A model generated the notes under the pieces. That model saw nothing but the letters and a program-made list of their open reading frames with translations. It did no database searches and had not been told where the DNA came from. The position numbers and the translations under genes were made by a program. This document shows positions 34,276 to 42,442 of a stretch of 64,000 nt of DNA, in pieces. Within the stretch, counting starts at the first letter, position 1; each line of letters starts with the position of its first letter. Source of the stretch: JAPKZH01 sp964537875 (lineage in GTDB: Bacteria; Acidobacteriota; Aminicenantia; Aminicenantales; UBA4085); the NCBI GenBank assembly GCA_964537875.1, contig CAZIDN010000004.1, forward strand, positions 62,001-126,000. Direction: 5' to 3'.

Positions 34276-36038
34276 CCTAATCGATCGGCCAGGCTAGCGT
34301 AGTTCTGCGAGATCTCATAGGGAAGATGACGGCCGAACTGGTCCAGGAAGTTCTTGATGTCCTTGAGTTCCTCCTGCCACTCGCCGGGTCGGACCTCGAA
34401 TAATTTCTCGAGCCTGCCCCTCGGGATATTCAGACCTTGAAGGTTGAGATCCTTCACCTCCGGCACATAGCCTAGGGGCGTTTCTCTGGCTTCCGCCCGG
34501 CCGCTGACCCGGTCCGCGATCCACTTGATGACCCGCATATTGTCTCCGAAGCCCGGCCAGATAAATTTCCCGTTCTCGTCCACCCGGAACCAGTTGACGG
34601 AATAGATTTTCGGGGGCCGGGTGAGAAGCCGTCCGACGTTGATCCAGTGGCGGAAATAATCGCCCATGTTGTAGCCGCAGAAGGGAAGCATGGCGAATGG
34701 GTCTCTGCGCAGAACGCCGACCTTGCCGGCCGCCGCCGCCGTCGTTTCCGAGCCGGTCCGCGCGCCCATGAAAACGCCGTGCGGCCAATCAAAGGCTTCC
34801 GTCACGAGCGGGATGAGCTGCGAGCGCCGGCCACCCAGAAGGATGGCAGAAATCGGGACGCCTTGCGGATTATCGAACTGCCTGGACAGGGTGGGGCAGT
34901 TGTAGAGGGACACGGTAAACCGGGAATTCGGGTGGGCGGCTTTTGTGCCGGACGTGCTGTCCCAGGGTTTCCCCTGCCAATCCAAAAGATTCTTGGGAGG
35001 GCCTTCCAGCCCCTCCCACCAAGGCTCATTAGCGTCCTGGTCCAAAGCCACGTTGGTAAAGATCGTCGGGTAAAAATTGGAAACCTTCAGGGTTCGGATC
35101 ATGTTCGGGTTGGTCTTCAGGGAAGTACCCGGGGCGACCCCGAAAAATCCGGATTCCGGGTTGATGGCATAAAGCCGGCCGTCCGGGCCGATATTCATCC
35201 AGGCGATGTCGTCGCCGATCGTATAGACCTTGTATTCGGGGAGGGCGGATTCCATCATGGCCAGGTTGGTTTTGCCGCAGGCTGAAGGCATGGCCGCCGT
35301 CACGTAAATCACATGGCCCTTGATGTCTTCGATCCCGATGATCACCATGTGCTCGGCCAGCCAGCCCTGCTTCAGCCCGAGGCAGGAGGCGATCCTGAGC
35401 GAAAAGCATTTTTTGCCCAGCAGGGCGTTTCCCCCGTAGCCCGAGCCCACGCTCCAGACCAGGCCTTCGTCGGGGAAATGCATGATATACCGTTTGTTCG
35501 GATCAAAATCGCCGACCGAATGAAATCCTTTTACGAAGTTCTCACTGCTTCCGATTTTGTCGACGATCTTTTTTCCCATCCGGGTCATGATCCGCATGCT
35601 GACGGCTACGTAGGAAACATCCGTCAGCTGGACGCAGGCTTTGGCATAGGGCGAATCCGGATGGCCCATCATGTAGGGCAGGACGTACATCGTCTTGCCC
35701 CGCATACAGCCCTTGGAGAGCTTCGTCATCAGGGCTTTGGCGTCCTTTGGCGACATCCAGTTGTTGTTCGGCCCGGCCGTGTCGCGGTCCCTCTGGCAGA
35801 CAAAGGTCAGGTGTTCTGTGCGCGCAACGTCGGTCGGATGGCTCCGGTGCAAATAGGATTTGGGCCAGGCTTCCTGGTTCAACTCACGGAAGATGCTGTA
35901 CTCGCCTATGTTTTCTTCCTTCATCCCCATTTCGATCATCCGGCGGGCTTCCCCCTCCGAGCCGTCGCACCAGTAGATCCGATTAGGCTGGGTCAGGCGG
36001 GCTTGCTCTTCCACCCACCGTTCAAGGGGTGTCGTCAT
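34263..36038 (-). CDS. pckG: Phosphoenolpyruvate carboxykinase (GTP)
   Basis: 591 residues; converts oxaloacetate and GTP to PEP, GDP and CO2 in gluconeogenesis (or the reverse). Seen: RTEHLTFVCQ, the nucleotide-binding PSACGKTNLAM with the reactive cysteine, the metal-binding YTIGDDIAWM, FGVAPGTS, and SVNWFRVDENGKFIWPGFG. The ATG at 36038 is chosen over an upstream in-frame start because AAAGGAACG precedes it and it gives the usual family start (PLERWVEEQ). It is transcribed divergently from a small lipoprotein gene. Confidence 0.95.
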   Translation of the reverse strand: MTTPLERWVEEQARLTQPNRIYWCDGSEGEARRMIEMGMKEENIGEYSIFRELNQEAWPKSYLHRSHPTDVARTEHLTFVCQRDRDTAGPNNNWMSPKDAKALMTKLSKGCMRGKTMYVLPYMMGHPDSPYAKACVQLTDVSYVAVSMRIMTRMGKKIVDKIGSSENFVKGFHSVGDFDPNKRYIMHFPDEGLVWSVGSGYGGNALLGKKCFSLRIASCLGLKQGWLAEHMVIIGIEDIKGHVIYVTAAMPSACGKTNLAMMESALPEYKVYTIGDDIAWMNIGPDGRLYAINPESGFFGVAPGTSLKTNPNMIRTLKVSNFYPTIFTNVALDQDANEPWWEGLEGPPKNLLDWQGKPWDSTSGTKAAHPNSRFTVSLYNCPTLSRQFDNPQGVPISAILLGGRRSQLIPLVTEAFDWPHGVFMGARTGSETTAAAAGKVGVLRRDPFAMLPFCGYNMGDYFRHWINVGRLLTRPPKIYSVNWFRVDENGKFIWPGFGDNMRVIKWIADRVSGRAEARETPLGYVPEVKDLNLQGLNIPRGRLEKLFEVRPGEWQEELKDIKNFLDQFGRHLPYEISQNYASLADRLGQNR

Positions 36039-36093
36039 CGTCGTTCCTTTTACAAACTCGATACGGGACAAATCATTTTGTGAGGAGTTAACA

Positions 36094-36122
36094 CAAATAG
36101 CACAGCAACGATTTTTTGTCAA
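36094..36122 (-). promoter_or_regulatory. Promoter of pckG
   Basis: Minus strand: perfect TTGACA (36117-36122), 17-bp spacer, TATTTG (36094-36099), with the start codon 56 nt downstream. Confidence 0.6.
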
Positions 36123-36188
36123 AACGGGGAACACGCCAAATCTGGATTTAAGGACGGGGATTTTGTATGATGAACTCTTCATCTAAAC

Positions 36189-36701
36189 ATGAGGACCCGA
36201 TTCCAGATTCTACGCTCCTTCATCGCGATCGCGATTGTTGCCTTGGCTTCTTGTGCCCCGAAAAACGATCGGGCGCTGATCCTGGCCCTCCTCGAGCGGA
36301 TGGGGAGCCTTGTCGAAGATAAGGATACGAGCGGCCTGCTGAGCTTTCTCGACGAGGACTATAAAGATTTTGAAAACCGCGGCAAGAAGGAAACTGAGGC
36401 GATGGTCAGGGAATATTTTCGTGAATACCGGGGAATCGTCCTCCATCTCCTCGGGACGCGGATCGATGAGATCAGGGCCGGGGAGGCCTCGGTCCAGACC
36501 GAAGTCGTTCTATCCTCGGGCGCGGCCGAGGTCTTCCGCAAGCTGTTTCGAGCCTTTGGGGACTTTTATCGTTTCGATCTCAAATTGCGAAAAGTCGGCG
36601 AGGAATGGCGAATCTCCTATGCCCAATGGAAGAATATCGGTTTCAACGAACTTTTCCCCGAATCACTGCCGCTCCTCAAAAAGATTTTTCCTGACATTTA
36701 A
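36189..36701 (+). CDS. Small lipoprotein with NTF2/SnoaL-like fold (hypothetical)
   Basis: 170 residues. A lipoprotein signal peptide ends in ALASC (about Cys20). The mature part has the pattern of NTF2/SnoaL-like ligand-binding domains: an initial helix pair (ALLERMGSLVEDKDTSGLLSFLDEDY) followed by antiparallel strands ending EEWRISYAQW. No catalytic residues can be assigned. It is transcribed divergently from pckG; TATGAT at 36166-36171 is a possible -10 box. Function unknown. Confidence 0.65.
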   Translation: MRTRFQILRSFIAIAIVALASCAPKNDRALILALLERMGSLVEDKDTSGLLSFLDEDYKDFENRGKKETEAMVREYFREYRGIVLHLLGTRIDEIRAGEASVQTEVVLSSGAAEVFRKLFRAFGDFYRFDLKLRKVGEEWRISYAQWKNIGFNELFPESLPLLKKIFPDI

Positions 36702-36740
36702 AGCTTCAAGGCGATCGGAAACATGAGGACGAGCATTTTC

Positions 36741-36769
36741 TTGAAAACGCCCTGGAATCATGATAAATT
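36741..36769 (+). promoter_or_regulatory. Candidate promoter of tRNA-Asn
   Basis: TTGAAA (36741-36746), 17-bp spacer, TAAATT (36764-36769), ending 8 nt before the mature tRNA 5' end. Confidence 0.5.
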
Positions 36770-36777
36770 AAGTCCGT

Positions 36778-36853
36778 TCCTCGGTAGCTCAATTGGCAGA
36801 GCGGTTGGCTGTTAACCAATAGGTTGCAGGTTCGAGTCCTGCCCGAGGAGCCA
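36778..36853 (+). tRNA. tRNA-Asn (anticodon GTT)
   Basis: 76 nt with encoded CCA. The acceptor stem TCCTCGG/CCGAGGA, a D arm with AGCTCAATTGGCAGAGC, the anticodon stem GTTGG/CCAAT with loop CTGTTAA (anticodon 36811-36813), and a T arm with GCAGG-TTCGAGT-CCTGC are all intact. Discriminator base G. Confidence 0.97.
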
Positions 36854-36926
36854 ATTCTTTTCCCGTCCCGTGATTCCCGGTTTTTACAGATTTTCAGAAT
36901 CCCCCCGAACGGACCTTTCTGTCCCC

Positions 36927-37664
36927 TTATTTCAGATTCCGGATTCTGACCTCGATTCCCTTTTCATTCTTCAGCAGACCGACGAGCTTCGACGTATCCG
37001 TACCCCCGAAGTGATAGGGGTAGAGGATCTTCGGCTTGATGACTTTGGCCGCATCGGCGACCATCTCGGGCGTCATCGTGTAGGGAAGGTTCATCGGCAG
37101 AAAAGCGATATCGATATTTATCAGGCCCTTCATCTCTGGAATGTTCTCTGTGTCGCCTCCCACATAGACTCGCTTGTCTCCGAACGTCAGGACGTACCCA
37201 TTGCCCTGTCCTTTGGGATGGAAAGGAGCACCCGGGCCGCTCATGTGGACAATATTGTAGGCGGGGACGGCTTCGACTTTGAGGCCTTGGAAGACCTTGC
37301 TCTCGCCGTTCTTCATGATGATCATGTTTTGCAGCTTTTCGGCGCACTTTTCCGTTCCCACGACGTCCGTGCCTGATTTTCTCAGGAGGCCAATCGCTCC
37401 AGGGTCCAGATGATCGCCGTGTTCATGAGTGACCAGGATGAGGTCCGCCTGGGGCAGTTTGCCGTAATCGGCATAGCTGCCGACGGGGTCGACGTGGATG
37501 ACCTTCCCGACGAAGGTCATCATCAACGTTCCATGCCCGATGAACGTGATCTTCAACTCGCCCTGAGAGGTCTTGAACGTATCTTCCTCGAAGGCGAAAA
37601 TCCGAGCGCCGAGGAACATGACCCCCAGGCTGACGAGGCCGAAGAAAACGGCCGACTTGATCAT
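36927..37664 (-). CDS. Exported MBL-fold metal-dependent hydrolase (UlaG-like)
   Basis: 245 residues with an N-terminal signal peptide or anchor (SAVFFGLVSLGVMFLGARIFAF). The metallo-beta-lactamase motif is VTHEHGDHLDPG; further ligands appear in VYVGGDTEN and YPYHFGG. The domain is of the UlaG/L-ascorbate lactonase-like group, but export makes a cytoplasmic sugar role unlikely. The start at 37664 follows GGAGGAATCCC on the minus strand. A TATAAA box lies about 60 nt upstream. Substrate unknown. Confidence 0.82.
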   Translation of the reverse strand: MIKSAVFFGLVSLGVMFLGARIFAFEEDTFKTSQGELKITFIGHGTLMMTFVGKVIHVDPVGSYADYGKLPQADLILVTHEHGDHLDPGAIGLLRKSGTDVVGTEKCAEKLQNMIIMKNGESKVFQGLKVEAVPAYNIVHMSGPGAPFHPKGQGNGYVLTFGDKRVYVGGDTENIPEMKGLINIDIAFLPMNLPYTMTPEMVADAAKVIKPKILYPYHFGGTDTSKLVGLLKNEKGIEVRIRNLK

Positions 37665-37776
37665 GGGATTCCTCCTTCTTTCCTCTTCTTGTTCCCCCGG
37701 CCAAAGAGAAGAAAAAGGGAACGCTTTTTTATACCACAAATATCCCAGCCCATAAAACCGTTTTTTAGGGCGCCGC

Positions 37777-38964
37777 TCAGGCTGTCAGGATCTCGTGGGA
37801 ATGGAGAAGACGGTTCCGGACCTGAAGGCCGTAGGGGCAGGCCTTTTCGCAATACCCGGGACAATCGGCGCAGCCCAGCGGCTTCCGCTCCGGCTCCATC
37901 TCCGCGTAATAGCCGATCGCTTCTTTTTCTCTGCGGAAATTCTCAAAGTACATCGCATAGCGGAGGATATCGTTCACGGCGACATTGTTGGGACAGGCAG
38001 AAAGGCACTCGCGACAGCTGACCCGGCAGTAGAGGTTGTTCGCCTGCTGCTGGTAGCTGGCGATCAATTTCAAATCCGCCCGGTTGAGTCCCTGTCCGGA
38101 CGCCGCGACATATTCCTCGACGTGGGAATAGCTGCTCAAGGTCGGAATGCAGGTATCGATATCGCTGTTACTCATGACCCAGCGAATGGCCGCCTGCGGG
38201 TAGCTGACGTCCTGACTGACCAGGGACTTCAAATTTCCCTGCATCCCGCCGGCAAAAATTTTCATGGCCACGGTCCCGATGCCTTTCTCCCTGAGGGCCT
38301 TGATCAAGGGCTCGATCTCTTTACCTTCCATATGGTTGAACATAAAGAGGACGACCTGGGCGAAATCCGTCTCCAGCGCCTGCTTCAGAGTCAGCTTGGG
38401 ATTATGGGTGGAGAATCCCGTGAACCGGATCTTGCCGTCCTTTTTCAGCTGGTCATAGGCGGCCATGACCTCCTGATTGTCGAGGGCGAGGGAAAGGTCG
38501 TCGATGCTGTGGATCATGCAGACATCGATATAATCGGATTGGAGGCGTTTCAGGCTTGCCTCAACGCGCTCGAGGATCGAGGCTTTATCGACATTCTGTC
38601 GAAAGTTATAGCCATGTTTTGTCGTGATCACCACCTTGTCCCTGATCCCTTTGAGGCCCTGGCCGACGTAGGTTTCGCCCTTCATGCGCAGATAGCTTTC
38701 CGCCGTGTCAAAGTAGGTCACCCCGCATTCATACGCATAGCGGAGGACATTCGGCTCGAACAGCGAGATGGCGCCGTAGCTGATATCGGAAACTTTGAGG
38801 CCCGTCTTTCCCAAAGCGTTGTATTTTTTGATTTTGGGGGCTGTTGATTGGCTCTGGGATGGGGCCGGAGTTTTCGCTCCAGCCTTGAGATTATTGGCCA
38901 GCCCCAGGCCGACCAGGCCCGAGGTGAATGTCGAGATGAACCTTCTTCTTTTGATGGATGACAT
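37777..38964 (-). CDS. Tat-exported aldo/keto reductase with C-terminal [4Fe-4S] domain
   Basis: 395 residues. A twin-arginine-type signal (KRRRFIST, then a hydrophobic segment to about residue 30) starts the protein. The aldo/keto reductase barrel shows the catalytic residues in YFDTAESY (Asp, Tyr), TTKHG (Lys) and MIHSID (His). The C-terminal 90 residues contain a ferredoxin-like pair of cysteine clusters (CRVSCRECLSACP and CADCPGYCEKACPYG). The family couples NADPH- or Fe-S-based electron transfer to carbonyl reduction; a folded Fe-S protein fits Tat export. Substrate unknown. Confidence 0.87.
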   Translation of the reverse strand: MSSIKRRRFISTFTSGLVGLGLANNLKAGAKTPAPSQSQSTAPKIKKYNALGKTGLKVSDISYGAISLFEPNVLRYAYECGVTYFDTAESYLRMKGETYVGQGLKGIRDKVVITTKHGYNFRQNVDKASILERVEASLKRLQSDYIDVCMIHSIDDLSLALDNQEVMAAYDQLKKDGKIRFTGFSTHNPKLTLKQALETDFAQVVLFMFNHMEGKEIEPLIKALREKGIGTVAMKIFAGGMQGNLKSLVSQDVSYPQAAIRWVMSNSDIDTCIPTLSSYSHVEEYVAASGQGLNRADLKLIASYQQQANNLYCRVSCRECLSACPNNVAVNDILRYAMYFENFRREKEAIGYYAEMEPERKPLGCADCPGYCEKACPYGLQVRNRLLHSHEILTA

Positions 38965-38980
38965 GTGTTCCTCCTGATTC

Positions 38981-40045
38981 CTATTTTTTCTTGACTTCGA
39001 TGGGCGCCAAGACTTTTAGCTTGGACGCGATCTCGGTTGTATCCGAAGCAATGAATTGAACGACGAACGTTTCGCCTCCGCGCGGCATCGGCGAGAGGAT
39101 ACGGGCGCCCTGGGCCAGGACATTCTGGGGGGGGAGCTCATTGGCAGCCGCATAGAAGACCAGTTCGGCTTCGACGCCCTCGATGGTTAGGCTGAGCCGG
39201 TCGTTGGTTTTTAACCCCGCTCGGTCCATGTCCTTTTTCGTCCAATTCGTCACGATGGAAAGCCCGGTCGGCCGCGTGCTAAAATCGAGCATATTTCCTT
39301 TGAGAAGGCCGTCTGAGGCCGAAACCGTTCCAACATTGACGTCCAGCTTGCTGAAGAAATCGTTGTCCAGAGGCAGGTTGACCTTAAGATCGGTCAGCTC
39401 GATGAGGCTGCCGCGGGTGCCCACCTGGGAGCTGAACCAGGAGAGGGGGATGAGGAAACCTTCGGCCTGTTCAAAAGGCGGATAGTCATAATTCACTTCG
39501 TACTTATCACCCTCGGGAGTCAAGCCCTGGAAAACCATTCTCTTGAGCAGAAAATCTTCGGTTCGAAGATAGAAATCGACCGTGAGTCCGTCGGCTTTCG
39601 TCGAGAGTTGGTAGAGTTTTTCCGGGCCGAAGCTCTTCAGCCCTTGGAGCTGGAGTTCCTTTTCAAACTTCCCCAAGCTGAATACGCCCGCGTAGAGCTT
39701 GGCCAGCGTCTGATAGACAGCTTTCTGGGATCCAGACAGTTCGGTGATATTGTTGAAAGAATTCCGCTGGACCTTGTCCTTACCTACCAGGATGGCTTCG
39801 GTGACCACAGGCTCTTTGCCCGTCAGGACTTTCATCCGGCCGTCGGAAGCCGTGACATACCTGGATGAACCGATCTTGAAGGCCAGGTTCTGGACCCGGG
39901 CAATTTTCTCCCGCCCCCCGGAGGCTTGAAGGTTTTTTTCAAGAATGTCTTTCAAAGTAAGCGAAGGCTGGGCCTGAGCTAAATAGGGCACGATCATGAC
40001 AATGATCAAGCCGATGGCAAATCGGCCATAAGCGGTTCGGGACAT
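38981..40045 (-). CDS. Exported protein of unknown function, LolA-like N-terminal pattern
   Basis: 354 residues. The signal peptide ends LAQAQ (about residue 26). The segment TLKDILEKNLQASGGREKIARVQNL is typical of exported proteins related to outer-membrane lipoprotein-sorting folds; beta strands dominate afterwards (KYEVNYDYPPF). The C-terminal 100 residues (NDRLSLTIEGVEAELVFYA) may form a PDZ-like or beta-sandwich domain. The ATG at 40045 follows AAGGAGGTCC. It lies 16 nt upstream of the aldo/keto reductase gene on the same strand and is divergent from the phosphate operon. Function not recognised. Confidence 0.65.
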   Translation of the reverse strand: MSRTAYGRFAIGLIIVMIVPYLAQAQPSLTLKDILEKNLQASGGREKIARVQNLAFKIGSSRYVTASDGRMKVLTGKEPVVTEAILVGKDKVQRNSFNNITELSGSQKAVYQTLAKLYAGVFSLGKFEKELQLQGLKSFGPEKLYQLSTKADGLTVDFYLRTEDFLLKRMVFQGLTPEGDKYEVNYDYPPFEQAEGFLIPLSWFSSQVGTRGSLIELTDLKVNLPLDNDFFSKLDVNVGTVSASDGLLKGNMLDFSTRPTGLSIVTNWTKKDMDRAGLKTNDRLSLTIEGVEAELVFYAAANELPPQNVLAQGARILSPMPRGGETFVVQFIASDTTEIASKLKVLAPIEVKKK

Positions 40046-40119
40046 CCGGACCTCCTTCCAAATTTCGTTCGTCAAAGCGCTATATATTAGCATGTTTGGC
40101 AGCCGCCGCAAAGCCGCAT

Positions 40120-40159
40120 TTTCATCAAAATTTCATCCAATCTTCATCATTCCTTAACA
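40120..40159 (+). promoter_or_regulatory. PHO-box-like tandem repeats (candidate PhoB site)
   Basis: Three 7-bp direct repeats, TTTCATC (40120), TTTCATC (40131) and CTTCATC (40142), recur every 11 bp, with a degenerate fourth CTTAACA at 40153. This 7-bp plus 4-bp-spacer architecture is that of PhoB PHO boxes (CTGTCAT in E. coli). A TATCCT -10 box lies exactly 10 bp further, as at activated Pho promoters that lack a -35. Confidence 0.7.
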
Positions 40160-40168
40160 CACGGGGGG

Positions 40169-40174
40169 TATCCT
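40169..40174 (+). promoter_or_regulatory. Candidate -10 box of the Pho operon
   Basis: TATCCT positioned 10 bp after the last PHO repeat. No sigma-70 -35 box is present at the right distance, in keeping with activator-dependent transcription. The leader to the porin start is about 100 nt. Confidence 0.5.
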
Positions 40175-40278
40175 GACATCCACTGAAAAAGAAAAAACCC
40201 TCGAAAAAGGCAGGGACTGAAGAGGTGCACCGCCCGCCGGAGAGGTGACAGTGGAATAAGACGTAAGGAGACAAACCA

Positions 40279-41394
40279 ATGAACTCAAAAACTCAGAGAA
40301 AGGCAGCCCTCCTCGTTGCGCTGACCGTGGCGGCTTCGCTGGGGCTGTGGGCCCAAGCCACGACACCGCCCCCCCAGACATTTACCACCACGATTTATTT
40401 CGATTATTCGTTCAACGCGACGAACAACGGCTATCTGACAGGGACCGACGCGGCCAAGTCTCTCAACAACAAGTTCGCCTTCCGCCGGGCTTACTTCACC
40501 TATGAAAACAAGATCAACGACAACCTGAAGTTCCGCTTCCGTCTGGATGCGGACAATACGGCCAACATCACTTCGATCGATTTCGCCAAATCCTCGACAA
40601 AAAAAGACGACAAGCTTCGCCCCTTTATGAAACATCTCTATCTCGACTGGGCGGGGCTTCTCCCCAATTCCAGTTTGAAGATCGGCATGGTCGAGACACA
40701 GGCCTTCAAGATGGCCGAGGACCGCTGGGGCTTCCGGAGCGTGGCCAAGACGATCCTCGACGGCTACAAGGATATCACCGGCGTCGATACCCGCACTTCA
40801 AGCGCCGACATCGGCGTGAACCTCACTGGGTCCGTCAATAAGTATCTTCGCTACGGAGCCATGGTCATGAACGGCGAGGGATACTCTCATCCCGAGCTCA
40901 ATAAATACAAAAAATTCGGCGGCTATCTCCAGTTCGTTCCCGTCGCGGGATTGAATGTCTGGGGATATGCCGAGACCGAGAGACTGAGCGACAGCGCCAC
41001 GGCCCAGATGTACAAAGTGGATGTGTATTTCGACATGGTTCCCAACCTCAACCTCTCCGGAGAGTGGTTTAATTACGACAGCGACAATAATTTTAATAAG
41101 GTCGCCCAGCCGGACGGATCGACGGTTAACAATCATTACAATGTCGGCGGGTTTTCTATCTTCGGCACCTACAAGATTATCATCGATAAGCTCAATGTTT
41201 TCGCCCGCTTTGACAGCTACACGCCCGATTCGACAAACGCCAATAAAAATTTTGGTCTCGTAATCGTCGGCTTCGACTGGGCGCCCATCCACAGCAGCTG
41301 GAAGATCCAGCCCAATGTCTGGTTCTACAATTACAAAGATTCTGCCAAGAAGAGCGACGTTGTCGCGAACTTGACGTTCTTCCTCTCCTTCTGA
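40279..41394 (+). CDS. Phosphate-type outer-membrane porin
   Basis: 371 residues: signal peptide ending GLWAQA, then an all-beta barrel with alternating aromatic strands and a terminal Phe (TFFLSF). FAFRRAYFTYENKINDNLKFRFRLD resembles the OprO/OprP phosphate-selective porin family. It is the first gene of the pst operon behind the PHO-box repeats, with only 29 nt to pstS, so it probably brings phosphate or polyphosphate across the outer membrane. TAAGGAGAC precedes the ATG. Confidence 0.83.
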   Translation: MNSKTQRKAALLVALTVAASLGLWAQATTPPPQTFTTTIYFDYSFNATNNGYLTGTDAAKSLNNKFAFRRAYFTYENKINDNLKFRFRLDADNTANITSIDFAKSSTKKDDKLRPFMKHLYLDWAGLLPNSSLKIGMVETQAFKMAEDRWGFRSVAKTILDGYKDITGVDTRTSSADIGVNLTGSVNKYLRYGAMVMNGEGYSHPELNKYKKFGGYLQFVPVAGLNVWGYAETERLSDSATAQMYKVDVYFDMVPNLNLSGEWFNYDSDNNFNKVAQPDGSTVNNHYNVGGFSIFGTYKIIIDKLNVFARFDSYTPDSTNANKNFGLVIVGFDWAPIHSSWKIQPNVWFYNYKDSAKKSDVVANLTFFLSF

Positions 41395-41423
41395 GAGAGG
41401 ACATAACCATAGGGAGATTTAAC

Positions 41424-42335
41424 ATGAAAAAAATGAAGATCGGAAAACTCATTGCGGTCATCGAGCTCGGACTGGCCCTCGTTTTCACACCCATCCTGGT
41501 GGCCCAGAAAAAAATGATCCAAATCAAGGGCTCGGACACGATGATCAACCTGGTTCAGGTTTTGGCCGAGGAATACATGGCCAAGAATCCTCAATCGCCG
41601 ATCGCCGTGCTGGGCGGCGGTTCCGGAACCGGCATCTCGGCCTTGATCAACAGCACCTGCGACATCGCCGACTCGTCGCGAGATCTGAAAGAGAAAGAAT
41701 TCAATCAGGCCTGGGAAAAGGGTGTCAGGCCACGAATTTTCGCCATCGCCGTAGACGGCCTGAGTATTATCGTCAACAGCAAGAATCCTCTGACCAAGCT
41801 CACCATGGGCCAGGTCGGCGCCATATACCGCGGCGAGGTCAAGAATTGGAAGGCCGTCGGAGGCCAGGACATGCCGATCTCGCTGTACGGTCGCCAGTCC
41901 AATTCCGGAACCTACGTCTTTCTCCAAGAGCACGTCCTCAACAACAAGAATTACTCGCCGGACATGAAAGAAATGAACGGCAACGCCCAGATTATCGAAG
42001 GCGTCAGGGCGGACGAAGGCTCCATCGGATATGTCGGCGTCGGATATGTCATCGACAAGGCGACCGGAAAGCCGGGGCCAGGCCTCAAAATCCTGAATAT
42101 CTCTAAGGACGAGAAGTCCCAGGAATACTCTCCTCTGGACAAACAGGCAGTGGACACCGGCAAGTATCCCATCGCCCGCGCTCTTTACCAGGCAACAAAT
42201 GGTAAACCGCGTCCCGATGTCGCCGCCTTCATCCGTTGGGAAATCAGTCCTGAAGGACAGAAGATTGTCGAACGGGAAGGCTTTTATGCGCTCGGCGCTG
42301 CCTATGTAGAAAAGAACGAGAAAAATTTCAAATAA
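41424..42335 (+). CDS. pstS: Phosphate ABC transporter substrate-binding protein
   Basis: 303 residues with a signal peptide (about 1-27, ending LVAQ). Periplasmic phosphate receptor of the PstSCAB importer. Family marks: IQIKGSDTMINLVQVLAEEY, GGGSGTGISALINSTCDIADSSR (phosphate-binding loop), GRQSNSGTYVF and the C-terminal YALGAAYV. It is short like the Fe-S-free PstS group in many non-enteric bacteria. Followed at once by a large hairpin that may uncouple its mRNA level from pstCAB. Confidence 0.94.
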   Translation: MKKMKIGKLIAVIELGLALVFTPILVAQKKMIQIKGSDTMINLVQVLAEEYMAKNPQSPIAVLGGGSGTGISALINSTCDIADSSRDLKEKEFNQAWEKGVRPRIFAIAVDGLSIIVNSKNPLTKLTMGQVGAIYRGEVKNWKAVGGQDMPISLYGRQSNSGTYVFLQEHVLNNKNYSPDMKEMNGNAQIIEGVRADEGSIGYVGVGYVIDKATGKPGPGLKILNISKDEKSQEYSPLDKQAVDTGKYPIARALYQATNGKPRPDVAAFIRWEISPEGQKIVEREGFYALGAAYVEKNEKNFK

Positions 42336-42404
42336 TTCCGCAGCCTTGGGTTGGGGAGGTGCGGCCGCTTCTCCCCAACCCCCCAATTTCAAGGGCTGCG
42401 GAAT
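42335..42404 (+). terminator. Intercistronic double stem-loop after pstS
   Basis: Outer stem ATTCCGCAGCC (42335-42345) with GGCTGCGGAAT (42394-42404), 11 bp perfect; inner stem GGGTTGGGGAG (42348-42358) with CTCCCCAACCC (42371-42381), 11 bp perfect. No U-run follows, so it is more likely an mRNA-stabilising or partial-termination structure that keeps pstS mRNA higher than pstCAB. Confidence 0.75.
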
Positions 42405-42442
42405 CGGTAAGAAGTGAAAGAAACAGGCTGTCGGAGAAGACC

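Noticed and set aside
36010..36182. N-terminal 48-codon extension of pckG
   Set aside because: Crosses the promoter, lacks a ribosome site and has no counterpart in the family; the ATG at 36038 has a good ribosome site.
37795..38847. Plus-strand ORF of 350 codons
   Set aside because: Antisense of the aldo/keto reductase, which has unmistakable motifs on the other strand.
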